This document shows positions 17,797 through 25,128 of a DNA stretch of 64,000 bases, piece by piece. Under the pieces are notes generated by a model. That model saw nothing but the letters and a program-made list of their open reading frames with translations, ran no database searches and was not told the DNA's origin. Numbering within the stretch: the first letter of the stretch is position 1; every line of letters starts with the position of its first letter. Position numbers and translations under genes: made by a program. The DNA comes from an uncultured Collinsella sp. (GTDB taxonomy: Bacteria > Actinomycetota > Coriobacteriia > Coriobacteriales > Coriobacteriaceae). The stretch lies in contig CAUDQR010000008.1 of assembly GCA_958451615.1 (NCBI GenBank), positions 1 to 64,000 on the forward strand, in the 5' to 3' direction.

Positions 17797-17872
17797 GGGT
17801 CGTTAGCTCAGTTGGTAGAGCAGGGGACTCTTAATCCCAAGGTCCAGGGTTCGACCCCCTGACGGCCCACCA
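17797..17872 (+). tRNA. tRNA-Lys(CTT), copy 1
   Basis: Acceptor GGGTCGT/ACGGCCC, anticodon CTT at 17830-17832, encoded CCA. The mature sequence is identical to the next copy. Confidence 0.93.
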
Positions 17873-17915
17873 CACGATATCTCCTCTAAAGTCCGCTACG
17901 ACGGACTTTAGCTTT

Positions 17916-17991
17916 GGGTCGTTAGCTCAGTTGGTAGAGCAGGGGACTCTTAATCCCAAGGTCCAGGGTTCGACCCCCTGACGGCCCACCA
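17916..17991 (+). tRNA. tRNA-Lys(CTT), copy 2; prophage attachment gene
   Basis: Same mature sequence as copy 1, with anticodon CTT at 17949-17951. From 17945 onward it is part of the 51-bp direct repeat shared with 57911-57961, so the prophage integrated into the 3' half of this gene and restored it. The tRNA remains complete. Confidence 0.95.
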
Positions 17992-17995
17992 AAGA
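17945..17995 (+). other. attL core (tRNA-Lys 3' end)
   Basis: 51 bp identical to 57911-57961, starting at gactcttaatccc and running just past CCA. The integrase gene ends 155 bp away. Confidence 0.93.
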
Positions 17996-18001
17996 ACGCA
18001 C

Positions 18002-18030
18002 AGGTCAGCGCTTCGGCGCTGGCCTTTTTT
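18002..18030 (+). terminator. Terminator after attL tRNA-Lys
   Basis: A 10-bp stem (aggtcagcgc / gcgctggcct) with a TTCG tetraloop and six T residues. It is supplied from the phage side after integration. Confidence 0.85.
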
Positions 18031-18052
18031 GTTTACCGAGAAGCCGAATCAT

Positions 18053-18070
18053 AACCGTCCGTTACCGTCC
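18053..18070. promoter_or_regulatory. Possible left integrase arm sites
   Basis: Two direct copies of an ACCGTCC motif 10 bp apart. A similar 10-bp-spaced pair of TATCCGT occurs near attR (57802-57820). Placement suits arm-type binding, but this is inference only. Confidence 0.3.
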
Positions 18071-18078
18071 GCGTTTTA

Positions 18079-18110
18079 CGCCCCCTGCCGTTTATGCGCG
18101 GCAGGGGGCG
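18079..18110. terminator. 12-bp GC-rich hairpin at integrase 3' end
   Basis: cgccccctgccg (18079-18090) pairs with cggcagggggcg (18099-18110). It lies just downstream of the minus-strand integrase stop and is a probable terminator. Confidence 0.65.
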
Positions 18111-18150
18111 TTTTATGCATTTCGCTGTTCGCGGACCTAGAAAACGCAAC

Positions 18151-19389
18151 TTAGAGCGTCTCGGCGCTGCGACCGGTGCCATTAAAACCGCCGTCAGCGC
18201 CGCCGCCCTCGACGATCTGCAGGGCGCGCCAGACCTGCCTGGCGGCCTTCTCGCGCTCCGCCAGACCCGGTTTGATGTAATGGCGGTAATCTGTCCCCAG
18301 GTCCGTATGACCGTGCAGATCCATGATGCTCAGGGGGTCGACCTCGGTCGCCGCCATGATGGTCTCGGACGTGTGGCGCAGCGCCTTGGGCGGGATATAC
18401 CGCAGGTCATGGCGTACGCACATGCGCCGCCAGGCCCGCACGAGGTTGTCGCCGCGCATGTTGACGATGCGCTGCCCGCTCCACTCGCGAACCTGCTCCG
18501 TAACCGAAGTGCCGCCCTCGACGGTTATGGACGGGCGCAACCCGTCCATGATCTGGTGCAGGCGCTCGCGGCCTGCCAATAAAACCGGCACGGTGCGCAC
18601 GGAATGGGCGTTCTTGGTCTCCTTGATGCCGTCCTCGTCCGTGTAGGCGCGGCAGACCTCGATGTACTCCGAGACGGTCGGCGCGCCCGTGGCGAAGTCG
18701 TAGGTCGTGGTGACCTTGAGGTCGCACGGGCGCACCGCCAGCGCCTCCTCCTTGCGCAGGCCGCTCAGGCCCAGGATGAGGTAGGCGTTCATGACCAGAT
18801 CGGCGCGGTCGTCGCTTGCGGCGAGCCTGCGCAGAGCCTCGGCGGCCTCGGGGATGCTCCACGGCTCCACGGGCGCCTGCTTGGCCTTGGGCGCGATCAC
18901 GCGCCGGCGGAACGGCTCCACCGACACCCAGCCGTCGTCGAAGGCGCGGCGCATGACGGCGCGCAGCGTTGTCTTGGTCTTGGCCGGCGCGCCCGAGCGC
19001 TCGATGCAGCTGCGCATCATGTCGTGCGTTATCTTCGAGATGTCCGTCGAGCCCAGGACGGGGGAGATGTAGTTTTCCATCTGCCCGTCGTACTCGCGCA
19101 GGCTTGCCTTGGAGCGCGGCTTGCCGCGGTTGCTGGGGGAGTCGCGGAAAACTCCCCAGTAGTACATGTCGAGCGTCACGCCCGCGTGCGCCGCCTGGGA
19201 CACGCCCAGCTCCTGCGCGAGCTGGGCGATGGCGATATCGGCCTCGGTCTCGTTGCCGTATACGGTGCGCGACACGCGCCGCACGCGCCCGTCCGCGCGG
19301 AAGCCCGCCTGCACGCGGATCACCCACTTGCCGGGCGCGACCTCGCGCTTGGAGCCGAGTTTTGACCTTGAAGTATCGTTGGTTGCCAT
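18151..19389 (-). CDS. int: Prophage tyrosine integrase (tRNA-Lys-specific)
   Basis: A 412-residue tyrosine recombinase. The ATG at 19389 is chosen for an AGGCAGGA RBS. Catalytic residues: Arg212 (GLSGLRKEEAL), Arg338 (KALRHTSETI), His361 (LHGHTD) and nucleophile Tyr371 (RHYIKP). The usual first His of the HxxR box appears as Lys335. The N-terminal part has a short AP2-like beta region (GKWVIRVQAGFRADGRVRR) and a SAM-like core-binding domain. Its position beside attL, oriented toward it, marks it as the enzyme that integrates the phage at tRNA-Lys. Confidence 0.93.
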   Translation of the reverse strand: MATNDTSRSKLGSKREVAPGKWVIRVQAGFRADGRVRRVSRTVYGNETEADIAIAQLAQELGVSQAAHAGVTLDMYYWGVFRDSPSNRGKPRSKASLREYDGQMENYISPVLGSTDISKITHDMMRSCIERSGAPAKTKTTLRAVMRRAFDDGWVSVEPFRRRVIAPKAKQAPVEPWSIPEAAEALRRLAASDDRADLVMNAYLILGLSGLRKEEALAVRPCDLKVTTTYDFATGAPTVSEYIEVCRAYTDEDGIKETKNAHSVRTVPVLLAGRERLHQIMDGLRPSITVEGGTSVTEQVREWSGQRIVNMRGDNLVRAWRRMCVRHDLRYIPPKALRHTSETIMAATEVDPLSIMDLHGHTDLGTDYRHYIKPGLAEREKAARQVWRALQIVEGGGADGGFNGTGRSAETL

Positions 19390-19427
19390 ATAATGGTCCT
19401 GCCTTTCCCTTATTTGCCGGAGGGCAT

Positions 19428-19463
19428 GCCCCGTGCGGATCCGCCAAGATTGCCGCACGGGGC
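19428..19463 (+). terminator. 11-bp hairpin with T-run between int and hicB
   Basis: gccccgtgcgg (19428-19438) pairs with ccgcacggggc (19453-19463), followed by TTTTT on the plus strand. Both neighbours are on the minus strand, so the orientation is odd. Confidence 0.5.
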
Positions 19464-19497
19464 TTTTTGTTTAGATATCGAGCCTGCCCTGCTGGGG

Positions 19498-19947
19498 CTA
19501 CGCCTCCGCCGCGGCCTTGCATGGGCGGCCCGCCCCGGGCTTGGCCGCGATGCGGTACTCGATGGAGTCGCGCGACACCATGCGGGTGTTGCCGACCCTC
19601 CAGCTGCTCAGGCTCCCGTCGCGGCAGAGCTGTGCCACGCGCGCGGTGCTCACGCCGAGCATCTCGGCGGCTTCGGCGGCGGTCACGGCCGGGATGTCGG
19701 ACAGCTCGACGCTGGTCGCGACGGTGACGATCGTGCCGCCGTGGGACGGCGCATGGCCAAGCCCGCCGCCCTCGAACTCCGCCCCGCGCTCCAGCGCCGC
19801 CAGGGCGTGGACACGCAGCCAGTCGACGGCCATCTCCACGGCCTCCTCGTACGTATCGCCCTCGGTTGCCCCGGCGAGCCCGCACGGCTCCACGGCGTAG
19901 CCGCCCTCGGGGTCGGGGTAGACCTCGAACTCCTGCATGACGATCAT
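19498..19947 (-). CDS. hicB: HicB-family antitoxin with C-terminal HTH
   Basis: A 149-residue protein. The N-terminal half is a HicB partial RNase-H-like fold (EFEVYPDPEGGYAVEPCGLAG, then GDTYEEAVEMAVDWL). The C-terminal half carries an excisionase/MerR-type helix-turn-helix (VTAAEAAEMLGVSTARVAQL). HicB binds and blocks HicA and represses the operon. It lies 38 bp downstream of hicA on the same strand, the common toxin-first order. The RBS aggagacc precedes ATG 19947. It probably stabilises the prophage. Confidence 0.85.
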   Translation of the reverse strand: MIVMQEFEVYPDPEGGYAVEPCGLAGATEGDTYEEAVEMAVDWLRVHALAALERGAEFEGGGLGHAPSHGGTIVTVATSVELSDIPAVTAAEAAEMLGVSTARVAQLCRDGSLSSWRVGNTRMVSRDSIEYRIAAKPGAGRPCKAAAEA

Positions 19948-19985
19948 GGTGGTCTCCTTTCCTGCGGCGAAGGGGAGGGGCGGGG

Positions 19986-20165
19986 CTAGAGCAGCCCCGC
20001 TTCCTTCCTGATTCCCCTCGCGGTCGTCTCCTTTATCTCCCGGTGCCTGGGCACTGTCACCGTCACGTCCCCGCGGCGGAACTTGTCGTGCTTGGCGCCG
20101 GTGCCGCTGAGCTTTACGTAGCCCGCTTCGGTCAGCTCCCGCTCGAGGTCCCTCTTCTTAGTCAC
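19986..20165 (-). CDS. hicA: HicA-family mRNA interferase toxin (short gene)
   Basis: A 59-residue protein read from a GTG at 20165 with a strong AAAGGAG RBS. The sequence runs VTKKRDLERELTEAGYVKLS, then KHDKFRRGDVTVTVPRHREI. HicA family features are the dsRBD-like fold with the catalytic His in the GAKHDKF segment and the VPRH..I strand. HicA cleaves mRNA during stress unless bound by HicB. It is the first gene of the hicAB operon, just after palindromic operator candidates. Confidence 0.85.
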   Translation of the reverse strand: MTKKRDLERELTEAGYVKLSGTGAKHDKFRRGDVTVTVPRHREIKETTARGIRKEAGLL

Positions 20166-20192
20166 CGCCTAACTCCTTTCGACAATTAAATA

Positions 20193-20238
20193 TTAGCACA
20201 GCTAAGTAATAAAGTATATAAAAGATTAGCGCGATTAA
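20193..20238. promoter_or_regulatory. hicAB operator candidates
   Basis: A perfect palindrome TTAGC-ACA-GCTAA (20193-20205) and a degenerate copy TTAGC-GCG-ATTAA (20226-20238) share the same 5-3-5 layout. They bracket a TATACT -10-like box on the minus strand in AT-rich DNA. They are likely binding sites for the HicB HTH domain. Confidence 0.55.
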
Positions 20239-20369
20239 GGATTTAATTTAATCAGCGGCTGGGTTTTCTGAGCCTGCGCCGTTGGAGGTTTTTTCGGAAA
20301 AACCTAAAAACCCTGCCGCGCCGCGGGTCATAATCGTTATGAACACCACTTACGCTCCTGGAGGTACCC

Positions 20370-20660
20370 ATGGCTCGCTGCAGCGTCGGCGCATATACGT
20401 ACGAGGACGGTTCCTGCGACACGATGATCTACGACGGGCTCACGGGCATTCCGCTGAGCCTTGGGTACGAGCTCGTTTCGCAGGAGCGCGGAGACACCGT
20501 GAGGGTCGTCGCCCTTGGAGTGAAGGACGACGCTGCGGGCCCTGTCCCGTTTGCGACGCTCAGGCCATGCGCATACTCCCTGGCATCCGAATACGACGTG
20601 CGCGCCGTGAGGTGCCCGCAGACCGGGCAATGGGTCCTCATCGGGTACATGGGCGTCTAG
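20370..20660 (+). CDS. Small phage protein, unknown
   Basis: 96 residues, from an ATG with a good RBS (ggaggtaccc). The sequence is soluble and beta-rich, with conserved-looking Gly/Tyr pairs (DGLTGIPLSLGYELVSQERG). It has no motif I recognise. It is isolated on the plus strand in the lysogeny region, and its stop overlaps the end of the converging gene by 4 bp. It could be a lysogenic-conversion gene, but nothing in the sequence gives a function. Confidence 0.6.
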   Translation: MARCSVGAYTYEDGSCDTMIYDGLTGIPLSLGYELVSQERGDTVRVVALGVKDDAAGPVPFATLRPCAYSLASEYDVRAVRCPQTGQWVLIGYMGV

Positions 20661-21253
20661 AGGAGCCCTGCGATCTTCCCGCCGACGGCGAGGATACCGG
20701 CCACTAGTTCCCCTCCCTTCTTCGCTATCTCCAATCCCTTGATCATGCGGTCGGCCAGCGATGCCTGGTCGCCGCGTTTTGCTGCCAGTTCCATCTGAAC
20801 GAGGCATGCGGCGAGCATGTCCTTGTCTTCCGTGGTGAGCATCCGGTCCGCGGCGACCGTCTCCATCAAGTTGTCGACGGATGCCCTCAGGGAAGATGAG
20901 GACGAGGAGCTCGAGCTTGATGTTGCGTTGCTGTCTGCGTGCTGCTCGACTTTCACGTTTGTCCCCGCTGCCGAGGACTTCATCTTCTCAATCTCATAAC
21001 TCATGCGCCTTTCGTCGGCATACAGCCTGGCCTTCGACTGGAGCCGCCTTATGTCCTCGGCGGCATCCCTTCTTCCGTATGACGAATGACCGGCGACCGA
21101 CGCGCGAAACATCTTCAGGCCCACGCGGACCTTGGGCACGACCGTTTCTAGCGCAGACTCGATTCTCTTTGCCTCGCTCACGAGATTGTAGGAATCGGGG
21201 TCCGCGAGGATCTCCTCGCATTCCGCAATGAGCTCGTCGATTGCGTTATCCAT
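20657..21253 (-). CDS. Prophage cargo protein with poly-Ser linker, unknown
   Basis: A 198-residue protein. The N-terminal ~105 residues are a charged helical domain (LIAECEEILADPDSYNLVSE, then RLQSKARLYADERRMSYEIE). A pure poly-serine run of ten follows (about 111-120). After it comes a second helical domain ending in a hydrophobic Gly-rich tail (GGELVAGILAVGGKIAGLL) that could insert in a membrane. It is transcribed with the repressor strand in the lysogen, so it is a candidate for phage exclusion or host modification. The family is not recognised. Confidence 0.65.
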   Translation of the reverse strand: MDNAIDELIAECEEILADPDSYNLVSEAKRIESALETVVPKVRVGLKMFRASVAGHSSYGRRDAAEDIRRLQSKARLYADERRMSYEIEKMKSSAAGTNVKVEQHADSNATSSSSSSSSSSLRASVDNLMETVAADRMLTTEDKDMLAACLVQMELAAKRGDQASLADRMIKGLEIAKKGGELVAGILAVGGKIAGLL

Positions 21254-21269
21254 GGCTTGTACTCCTAAA

Positions 21270-21305
21270 TGAAAAAGGCGACTGTCCTCGGGGACAGCCG
21301 CCTTT
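21270..21305 (-). terminator. Minus-strand terminator between repressor and cargo gene
   Basis: A 14-bp stem (aaaggcgactgtcc / ggacagccgccttt, one mismatch) followed by five T residues on the minus strand. The ~140 bp from here to the repressor end hold another GC-rich hairpin near 21314-21345 and no gene. Confidence 0.7.
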
Positions 21306-21447
21306 CTATTGGACGCGGGCCCCGTGGGGTCCCCGCGTCAATACCGCTGTCCAAATTACCGTTTGTCCTCGGCACGGTCAAGCCGATCAGCCCATTTTCG
21401 TGTTGTTACGTAAATGGGGGAGTAGCTGGCGTTTTGGTGCCCGTTGC

Positions 21448-21831
21448 CTACGCTGACTTTATTTGATCCGCTTCCAGCCCTTCGCCTTCAGGCGCTGCAG
21501 GCTGAGCTTGGGACAGCTCGGCCTGGTCGCGTGCCGTCTCCAGGATCTTCGAGCGCCTCTTCTCGGTGCTCTGCCGGTAGCAGGTGATCAGCTCGCCCTC
21601 CGCGCCCGCCGGCGCCGCCGGCCTGTCCTCGGGATGCTCCTCGTACCAGCCGAGGAGGTCGTTGGGGTCGGTGTTGAAAACTTCGCAGAGCGCACCGACG
21701 AGCTCCGCGTTCGGGTAGCTCTCCTCGCGCTCCCATGATTGAATCGTTCGGAATGACTTGCCGACTTTCTGTGCAAGTTCTTTCTGGTTTAGCCCCAAGG
21801 CTTCTCGGCGCTCTCGTAGACGAAGGTTCAT
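21448..21831 (-). CDS. CI-like HTH (XRE) repressor
   Basis: A 127-residue protein. The N-terminal helix-turn-helix (LGLNQKELAQKVGKSFRTIQ) is followed by a helical core ending NDLLGWYEEHPED. The C-terminal half is short, Pro/Ala- and Glu-rich, and has no LexA-type peptidase. It may therefore be inactivated by something other than RecA-stimulated self-cleavage. It is divergent from a Cro-like gene across an AT-rich operator region, the classic lysis-lysogeny switch. The RBS aaaggagcg supports ATG 21831. Confidence 0.87.
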   Translation of the reverse strand: MNLRLRERREALGLNQKELAQKVGKSFRTIQSWEREESYPNAELVGALCEVFNTDPNDLLGWYEEHPEDRPAAPAGAEGELITCYRQSTEKRRSKILETARDQAELSQAQPAAPEGEGLEADQIKSA

Positions 21832-21906
21832 CCTCGCTCCTTTCTTTAAGTTAAGTGAATAGTAAACAAAAAAATGTCTTTACGCAAAAAAATGTTGCTA
21901 ATTCGA

Positions 21907-21934
21907 TTGACACGAACAGAAAACTGTTCATAAT
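21907..21934 (+). promoter_or_regulatory. Early rightward promoter with embedded operator
   Basis: TTGACA (21907-21912) and CATAAT (21929-21934) with a 16-bp spacer. The spacer contains the palindrome GAACAG-AAAA-CTGTTC (21914-21929), an ideal repressor site between -35 and -10. Confidence 0.7.
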
Positions 21935-21974
21935 GAACTTTGACAGACAGAAAAACGTCTCAAAGGAGGTCCGA

Positions 21975-22199
21975 ATGGATTTCAGTAAGGAGCTGGCGGG
22001 AAACATCCGCGCCGCACGCGCCCGAGCTGACCTTTCTCAAGCTGAAGTCGCTTCCAAGGTCGGAGTGAACGTCAGCACTTTCGCAAAGTACGAGAGCGGC
22101 GACTACATTCCCGGAGCCGACAAGCTTCTAGCTATTTCGCAGGTGCTCGGTTGTCCGCCCAACGACCTGATGGGCTGGAACACGGACGAGGCTGCGTAG
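21975..22199 (+). CDS. Cro-like HTH protein
   Basis: 74 residues, from an ATG with a perfect AAAGGAGGT RBS. The XRE helix-turn-helix reads LSQAEVASKVGVNVSTFAKY, and the end NDLMGWN echoes NDLLGW of the opposing repressor, so the two proteins are related. It is the first gene of the rightward early transcript. It presumably represses the CI-like gene and commits the phage to lysis. Confidence 0.85.
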   Translation: MDFSKELAGNIRAARARADLSQAEVASKVGVNVSTFAKYESGDYIPGADKLLAISQVLGCPPNDLMGWNTDEAA

Positions 22200-22236
22200 C
22201 CGCGGCTCGCTAACGAACTGCTGAAAGGAGAAGGTC

Positions 22237-22503
22237 ATGATCGACCAGGTGTTCGCGTTCAGGGAGAGGGACGGCATCCTCTACGAGACGGAGGAGAGCC
22301 TCAGGCACAGGATCCGGGCGGAGTTTCTCTTTCCCGAGGACCTCGATATCGACTTCGTCGAGACCTCGACGGCCGAGCTGGGAGAGCTCCACGGCTGGGC
22401 CTACTCGGCCTTCAGCGATGCAACCGTCAGGGTGAAGGGGAAGGGCTACCGGTGGAGCGGCGACATGCTCGTGCGCGTGCCCTCTTTCGACGAGGAATGG
22501 TAG
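22237..22503 (+). CDS. Small early phage protein, unknown
   Basis: 88 residues with RBS gaaaggag. It is acidic and soluble, with a C-terminal WSGDMLVRVPSFDEEW stretch. No motif is recognised. It is in the early operon right after the Cro-like gene, a typical position for regulatory or host-takeover proteins. Confidence 0.65.
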   Translation: MIDQVFAFRERDGILYETEESLRHRIRAEFLFPEDLDIDFVETSTAELGELHGWAYSAFSDATVRVKGKGYRWSGDMLVRVPSFDEEW

Positions 22504-22535
22504 GGCGTGCCCATGAAGGATCTGGAGGAAGAGGA

Positions 22536-22697
22536 ATGACGGGGGTGAGGCGGGCGCTGCTGGCCTCGGCCGTCGTGATGGACGCCGCCGGCTGGATGTG
22601 CATCGGCCAGGGGGCCTACGGCCTGGCGCGCTGCTGCCTTGCCGCAGCGCTGCCGTTCATCGCGGCGTGGGTGGTCGGGTCGCTATGGGTGAGCTAG
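22536..22697 (+). CDS. Small membrane protein, early region
   Basis: 53 residues with RBS ctggaggaagagg. Two hydrophobic segments (ALLASAVVMDAAGWMCIG and LAAALPFIAAWVVGSLWVS) predict a small membrane hairpin. Its stop overlaps the end of the converging minus-strand membrane protein by 4 bp. Function unknown. Confidence 0.55.
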   Translation: MTGVRRALLASAVVMDAAGWMCIGQGAYGLARCCLAAALPFIAAWVVGSLWVS

Positions 22698-23158
22698 CCG
22701 AGCCACTCGGGGCGGTGCTCGATAATCGCCCGGATCACCGCGGGCTGGACGGAGAAGTCGGTCGCGGAGAGTATCGAGCCGACTGGCGGCATCCCGAAGA
22801 TACCGAGCTCGCACAGCGCGAGGGCGTCGGAATCGAGTGGGGAGAGGCTGACGGAGCCCTCGTCGAGCGCGCGGGACACCAGTTCCTTCCGCCTCCTCGA
22901 CATGCCGAGGAATACGGCGGAGAGCCGTTCGTCCATCCTCCGGCGCTTTGCCCGGGCGCCCCTCACGGTGACGATGCGCGCGGTCGCGTACCCGAGCATC
23001 GCGGCGGCGCCGGTCAGGAGGAGGCACGAGGCCGGGTGCTCGGCGATCATCTGGCGGGCGTCCTCGGCCATCGCGGCGACCGAGCCGAACCCGACCGCGC
23101 CCGCGATGGTGACCAGCAGGTCGATGTTCTCCTTTGCCGCCCTGAGCGCTCTGTTCAT
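22694..23158 (-). CDS. Membrane protein, candidate superinfection-exclusion factor
   Basis: 154 residues; the ATG at 23158 has a GGAAGGGAATTG RBS. Two transmembrane segments (LLVTIAGAVGFGSVAAMAE and ASCLLLTGAAAMLGYATARI) are followed by a basic stretch and a cytoplasmic C-terminal domain (RALDEGSVSLSPLDSDALAL to AIIEHRPEWLG). Two TM helices plus a small C-terminal domain, encoded antisense within the early region, resembles SieB-type exclusion proteins. That function is inferred from layout, not from a firm family match. Confidence 0.6.
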   Translation of the reverse strand: MNRALRAAKENIDLLVTIAGAVGFGSVAAMAEDARQMIAEHPASCLLLTGAAAMLGYATARIVTVRGARAKRRRMDERLSAVFLGMSRRRKELVSRALDEGSVSLSPLDSDALALCELGIFGMPPVGSILSATDFSVQPAVIRAIIEHRPEWLG

Positions 23159-23185
23159 CTTCAATTCCCTTCCAAGGAGGTTTCC

Positions 23186-23254
23186 ATGGGTTTCATTCTC
23201 GCACTTTCCTTCGCGTTCCTGTTCGGGGTCGGGCTCGGCCTCATGCGCCGCTGA
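23186..23254 (+). CDS. 22-residue hydrophobic mini-protein
   Basis: ATG at 23186 sits behind a strong CAAGGAGG RBS with ideal spacing. The product is a single hydrophobic helix ending in Arg-Arg (MGFILALSFAFLFGVGLGLM). It starts in the divergent gap from the minus-strand membrane protein. The RBS is the main evidence that it is real. Confidence 0.45.
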   Translation: MGFILALSFAFLFGVGLGLMRR

Positions 23255-23258
23255 CGGC

Positions 23259-23430
23259 GGAGTCAGCCCCCGTCGCGCCACGGGTTCCGCACCGCCCCCA
23301 TTCCACGGGGCCTGTGGCGCGACGGGGCCGGACTCCCTACATCCGACCCATAAGGTGTCCGCCGCCGACTTGGCGGGGCGGCGGCACCGCTCCCTTTGGC
23401 GGGGGAGCGCCCTCCGGCCGCATCTATCGG
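23259..23430. repeat. Cluster of three GC-rich hairpins
   Basis: Stem 1: ccccgtcgcgccac (23268-23281) with gtggcgcgacgggg (23314-23327), extended by ggagtc/gactcc (23259-23264, 23331-23336). Stem 2 is a ccgccgcc/ggcggcgg hairpin near 23358-23390. Stem 3 is a cgctccc/ggggagcg hairpin near 23390-23411. No ORF is convincing. A structured RNA such as a put-like antitermination leader is possible. Confidence 0.55.
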
Positions 23431-23478
23431 CGCGGCCCTCCGGCAAGGGATTGGCTCAACGAATGAAAGGAGAAGGCC

Positions 23479-23709
23479 ATGTGGATGTCTATAGCCAAGG
23501 GCGCGCGTTACGCCTGCTGCGACAACGTCACGTTCCGCGCGATGGTCATGCAGGGCGTGATACCGCGCTACCCGTCGCTCAACCCCAACAGCTCGCGCGA
23601 GGTGGTGCGCAGCGAGGACATCGATGCCGCCATCATGGCGCGCGGGGCGGTGCCGGCGCTGCCGTCGCCCGACTGCGTGCCGGCGCGCCGACCGAGGCGG
23701 GTGGCGTGA
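23479..23709 (+). CDS. Small putative HTH/excisionase-like protein
   Basis: 76 residues with RBS gaaaggag. The segment FRAMVMQGVIPRYPSLNPNS, then VVRSEDIDAAIM, has the shape of a winged-helix excisionase/HTH-17 fold: a helix, a basic wing, then the residues contacting DNA. It lies at the start of the main early operon. A role as excisionase or early regulator is plausible but rests on weak pattern similarity. The C-terminal tail is Pro/Arg-rich. Confidence 0.6.
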   Translation: MWMSIAKGARYACCDNVTFRAMVMQGVIPRYPSLNPNSSREVVRSEDIDAAIMARGAVPALPSPDCVPARRPRRVA

Positions 23710-23867
23710 TGGGCGACCTTATCTGGGATGCCGGCTGCAGGCTCGGCGAGTGGTGGGAGTCGCTTCCCGAGCGTGTGCGCAGCGTCGCGTGCGCCGTGGC
23801 GCTCATCGGCCTGATCGCCGTCGCCGGCGCCATCGAGGGGACCGCCCCGAGCGGGATGTACTACTAG
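23709..23867 (+). CDS. Small single-TM protein
   Basis: 52 residues. The ATG at 23709 overlaps the preceding TGA, so translation is probably coupled. It has one hydrophobic segment (VACAVALIGLIAVAGAIEG) after an amphipathic Trp-rich start. Function unknown. Confidence 0.6.
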   Translation: MGDLIWDAGCRLGEWWESLPERVRSVACAVALIGLIAVAGAIEGTAPSGMYY

Positions 23868-23877
23868 GAGGAATGAC

Positions 23878-25128
23878 ATGCAATTCGAGAAGAGGCAGGT
23901 TCGCCTGGGCGACATCCGCCCGAGCGAGCAGAACCCGCGCGAGGACTTCGGCGACATCGGCGCCCTGGCCCGCAGTATCGAGGCGACCGGCGGTGAGCCG
24001 CTGAACCCGCCCGTGGTGGTGGCGGACGGCAACGTCTACCGCATCGTGGACGGCGAGCGCCGCTACCGCGCGCTGTCGTCCATCTACGGGGAGGACCGCG
24101 AGGTGTCCGCGCTGGTGGCGGAGAGCATGGACGAGGCCAACGAGCTTGTGGCCATGCTTGCCACCGACGACAAGCGCCAGCTGACCGAGGCCGAGCGCGC
24201 ACGAGGCGTGCAGCAGATGCTCGTGCTGGGCATCGACGAGCAGCGCATCGAGCGCGCGAGCCGAGTCACCGCCGGGCAGATCCGCGCGGCGCGCAGGCTG
24301 CGCGGGAGTATCGAGGGTCGCCAGGTGACGCTCGATCAGCTCGAGGCCGCGAGCGCCTTCGACGACGAGAAGGATGTCGAGGCGGTTCTCGCCGCCGGTG
24401 ACGGCTGGGCGGGCAAGGCCGACAGCATCCGCCGCCGCGTCGAGCGCGAGGAGGCCAAGGCCGAGGACTACGACGCCTTCGGCGATGCGGGCATCCCGGT
24501 CGTGAAGGAGCAGCCCGAGGGTTTCAACTACACGGACTGGGTCAACGTCGGCCTCGCCGCCCAGAAACTCGAGGGGAAGGAGTTCGCCGCCGGCACCGTC
24601 GCCGTGTGGAAGGGCAGCTACTGGGATCTCTACGAGCCGGATGACGGCTCGGGCGCCGCGCCCGAGAAGACCGAGGAGGAGATCCGGGCCGAGCAGGAGG
24701 CCGAGCGCGAGAAGGCGGCGCTCGAGGAACTGTACAGGAGCCTGATCGGCTTCGTGTCGTCCGGCGCCTTCGCCATGTCCAAGGACCTCATGATGGAGGT
24801 GCGCGTGGGCCGCGAGGACCCGCCCGCGCTGCTCATGGCGATGGGCGGCGACAGCCACCCCGAGAACGAGGGGCGTTTCGGGCTCGTGCGAGACGAGTTC
24901 GCCCGCAACCTCAAGGCCTGCAGGCCCAGCGAGTACGAGGCCGGCTGCTGGCTCATGGCGGCAGCCAAGGACATGGCCCAGCTCAACAACCGCTGGGGCG
25001 GCGACGACGCGGAGGCGTGGCTCGACCACTATGACATCTTCTGCTCCGCGGGCTTCGAGCCCGGCGAGGAGGACGTATGGCTCATGGAGAGGGTGCAGGC
25101 GAGCGCCAAGGAGGAGAAGGATGAGTAG
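23878..25128 (+). CDS. ParB-like nuclease-domain protein
   Basis: A 416-residue protein with RBS aggagg. The N-terminal ParB/sulfiredoxin domain contains IRPSEQNPREDFGDIGALAR and the diagnostic GERRYRAL (about 59-66). A KorB-like helical DNA-binding middle follows (RARGVQQMLVLGIDEQRIER). The rest is acidic and helical and unlike chromosomal ParB. There is no partner ParA. In phages such proteins are linked to DNA binding, nuclease activity or transcription control rather than segregation. It heads a long run of overlapping early genes. Confidence 0.85.
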   Translation: MQFEKRQVRLGDIRPSEQNPREDFGDIGALARSIEATGGEPLNPPVVVADGNVYRIVDGERRYRALSSIYGEDREVSALVAESMDEANELVAMLATDDKRQLTEAERARGVQQMLVLGIDEQRIERASRVTAGQIRAARRLRGSIEGRQVTLDQLEAASAFDDEKDVEAVLAAGDGWAGKADSIRRRVEREEAKAEDYDAFGDAGIPVVKEQPEGFNYTDWVNVGLAAQKLEGKEFAAGTVAVWKGSYWDLYEPDDGSGAAPEKTEEEIRAEQEAEREKAALEELYRSLIGFVSSGAFAMSKDLMMEVRVGREDPPALLMAMGGDSHPENEGRFGLVRDEFARNLKACRPSEYEAGCWLMAAAKDMAQLNNRWGGDDAEAWLDHYDIFCSAGFEPGEEDVWLMERVQASAKEEKDE

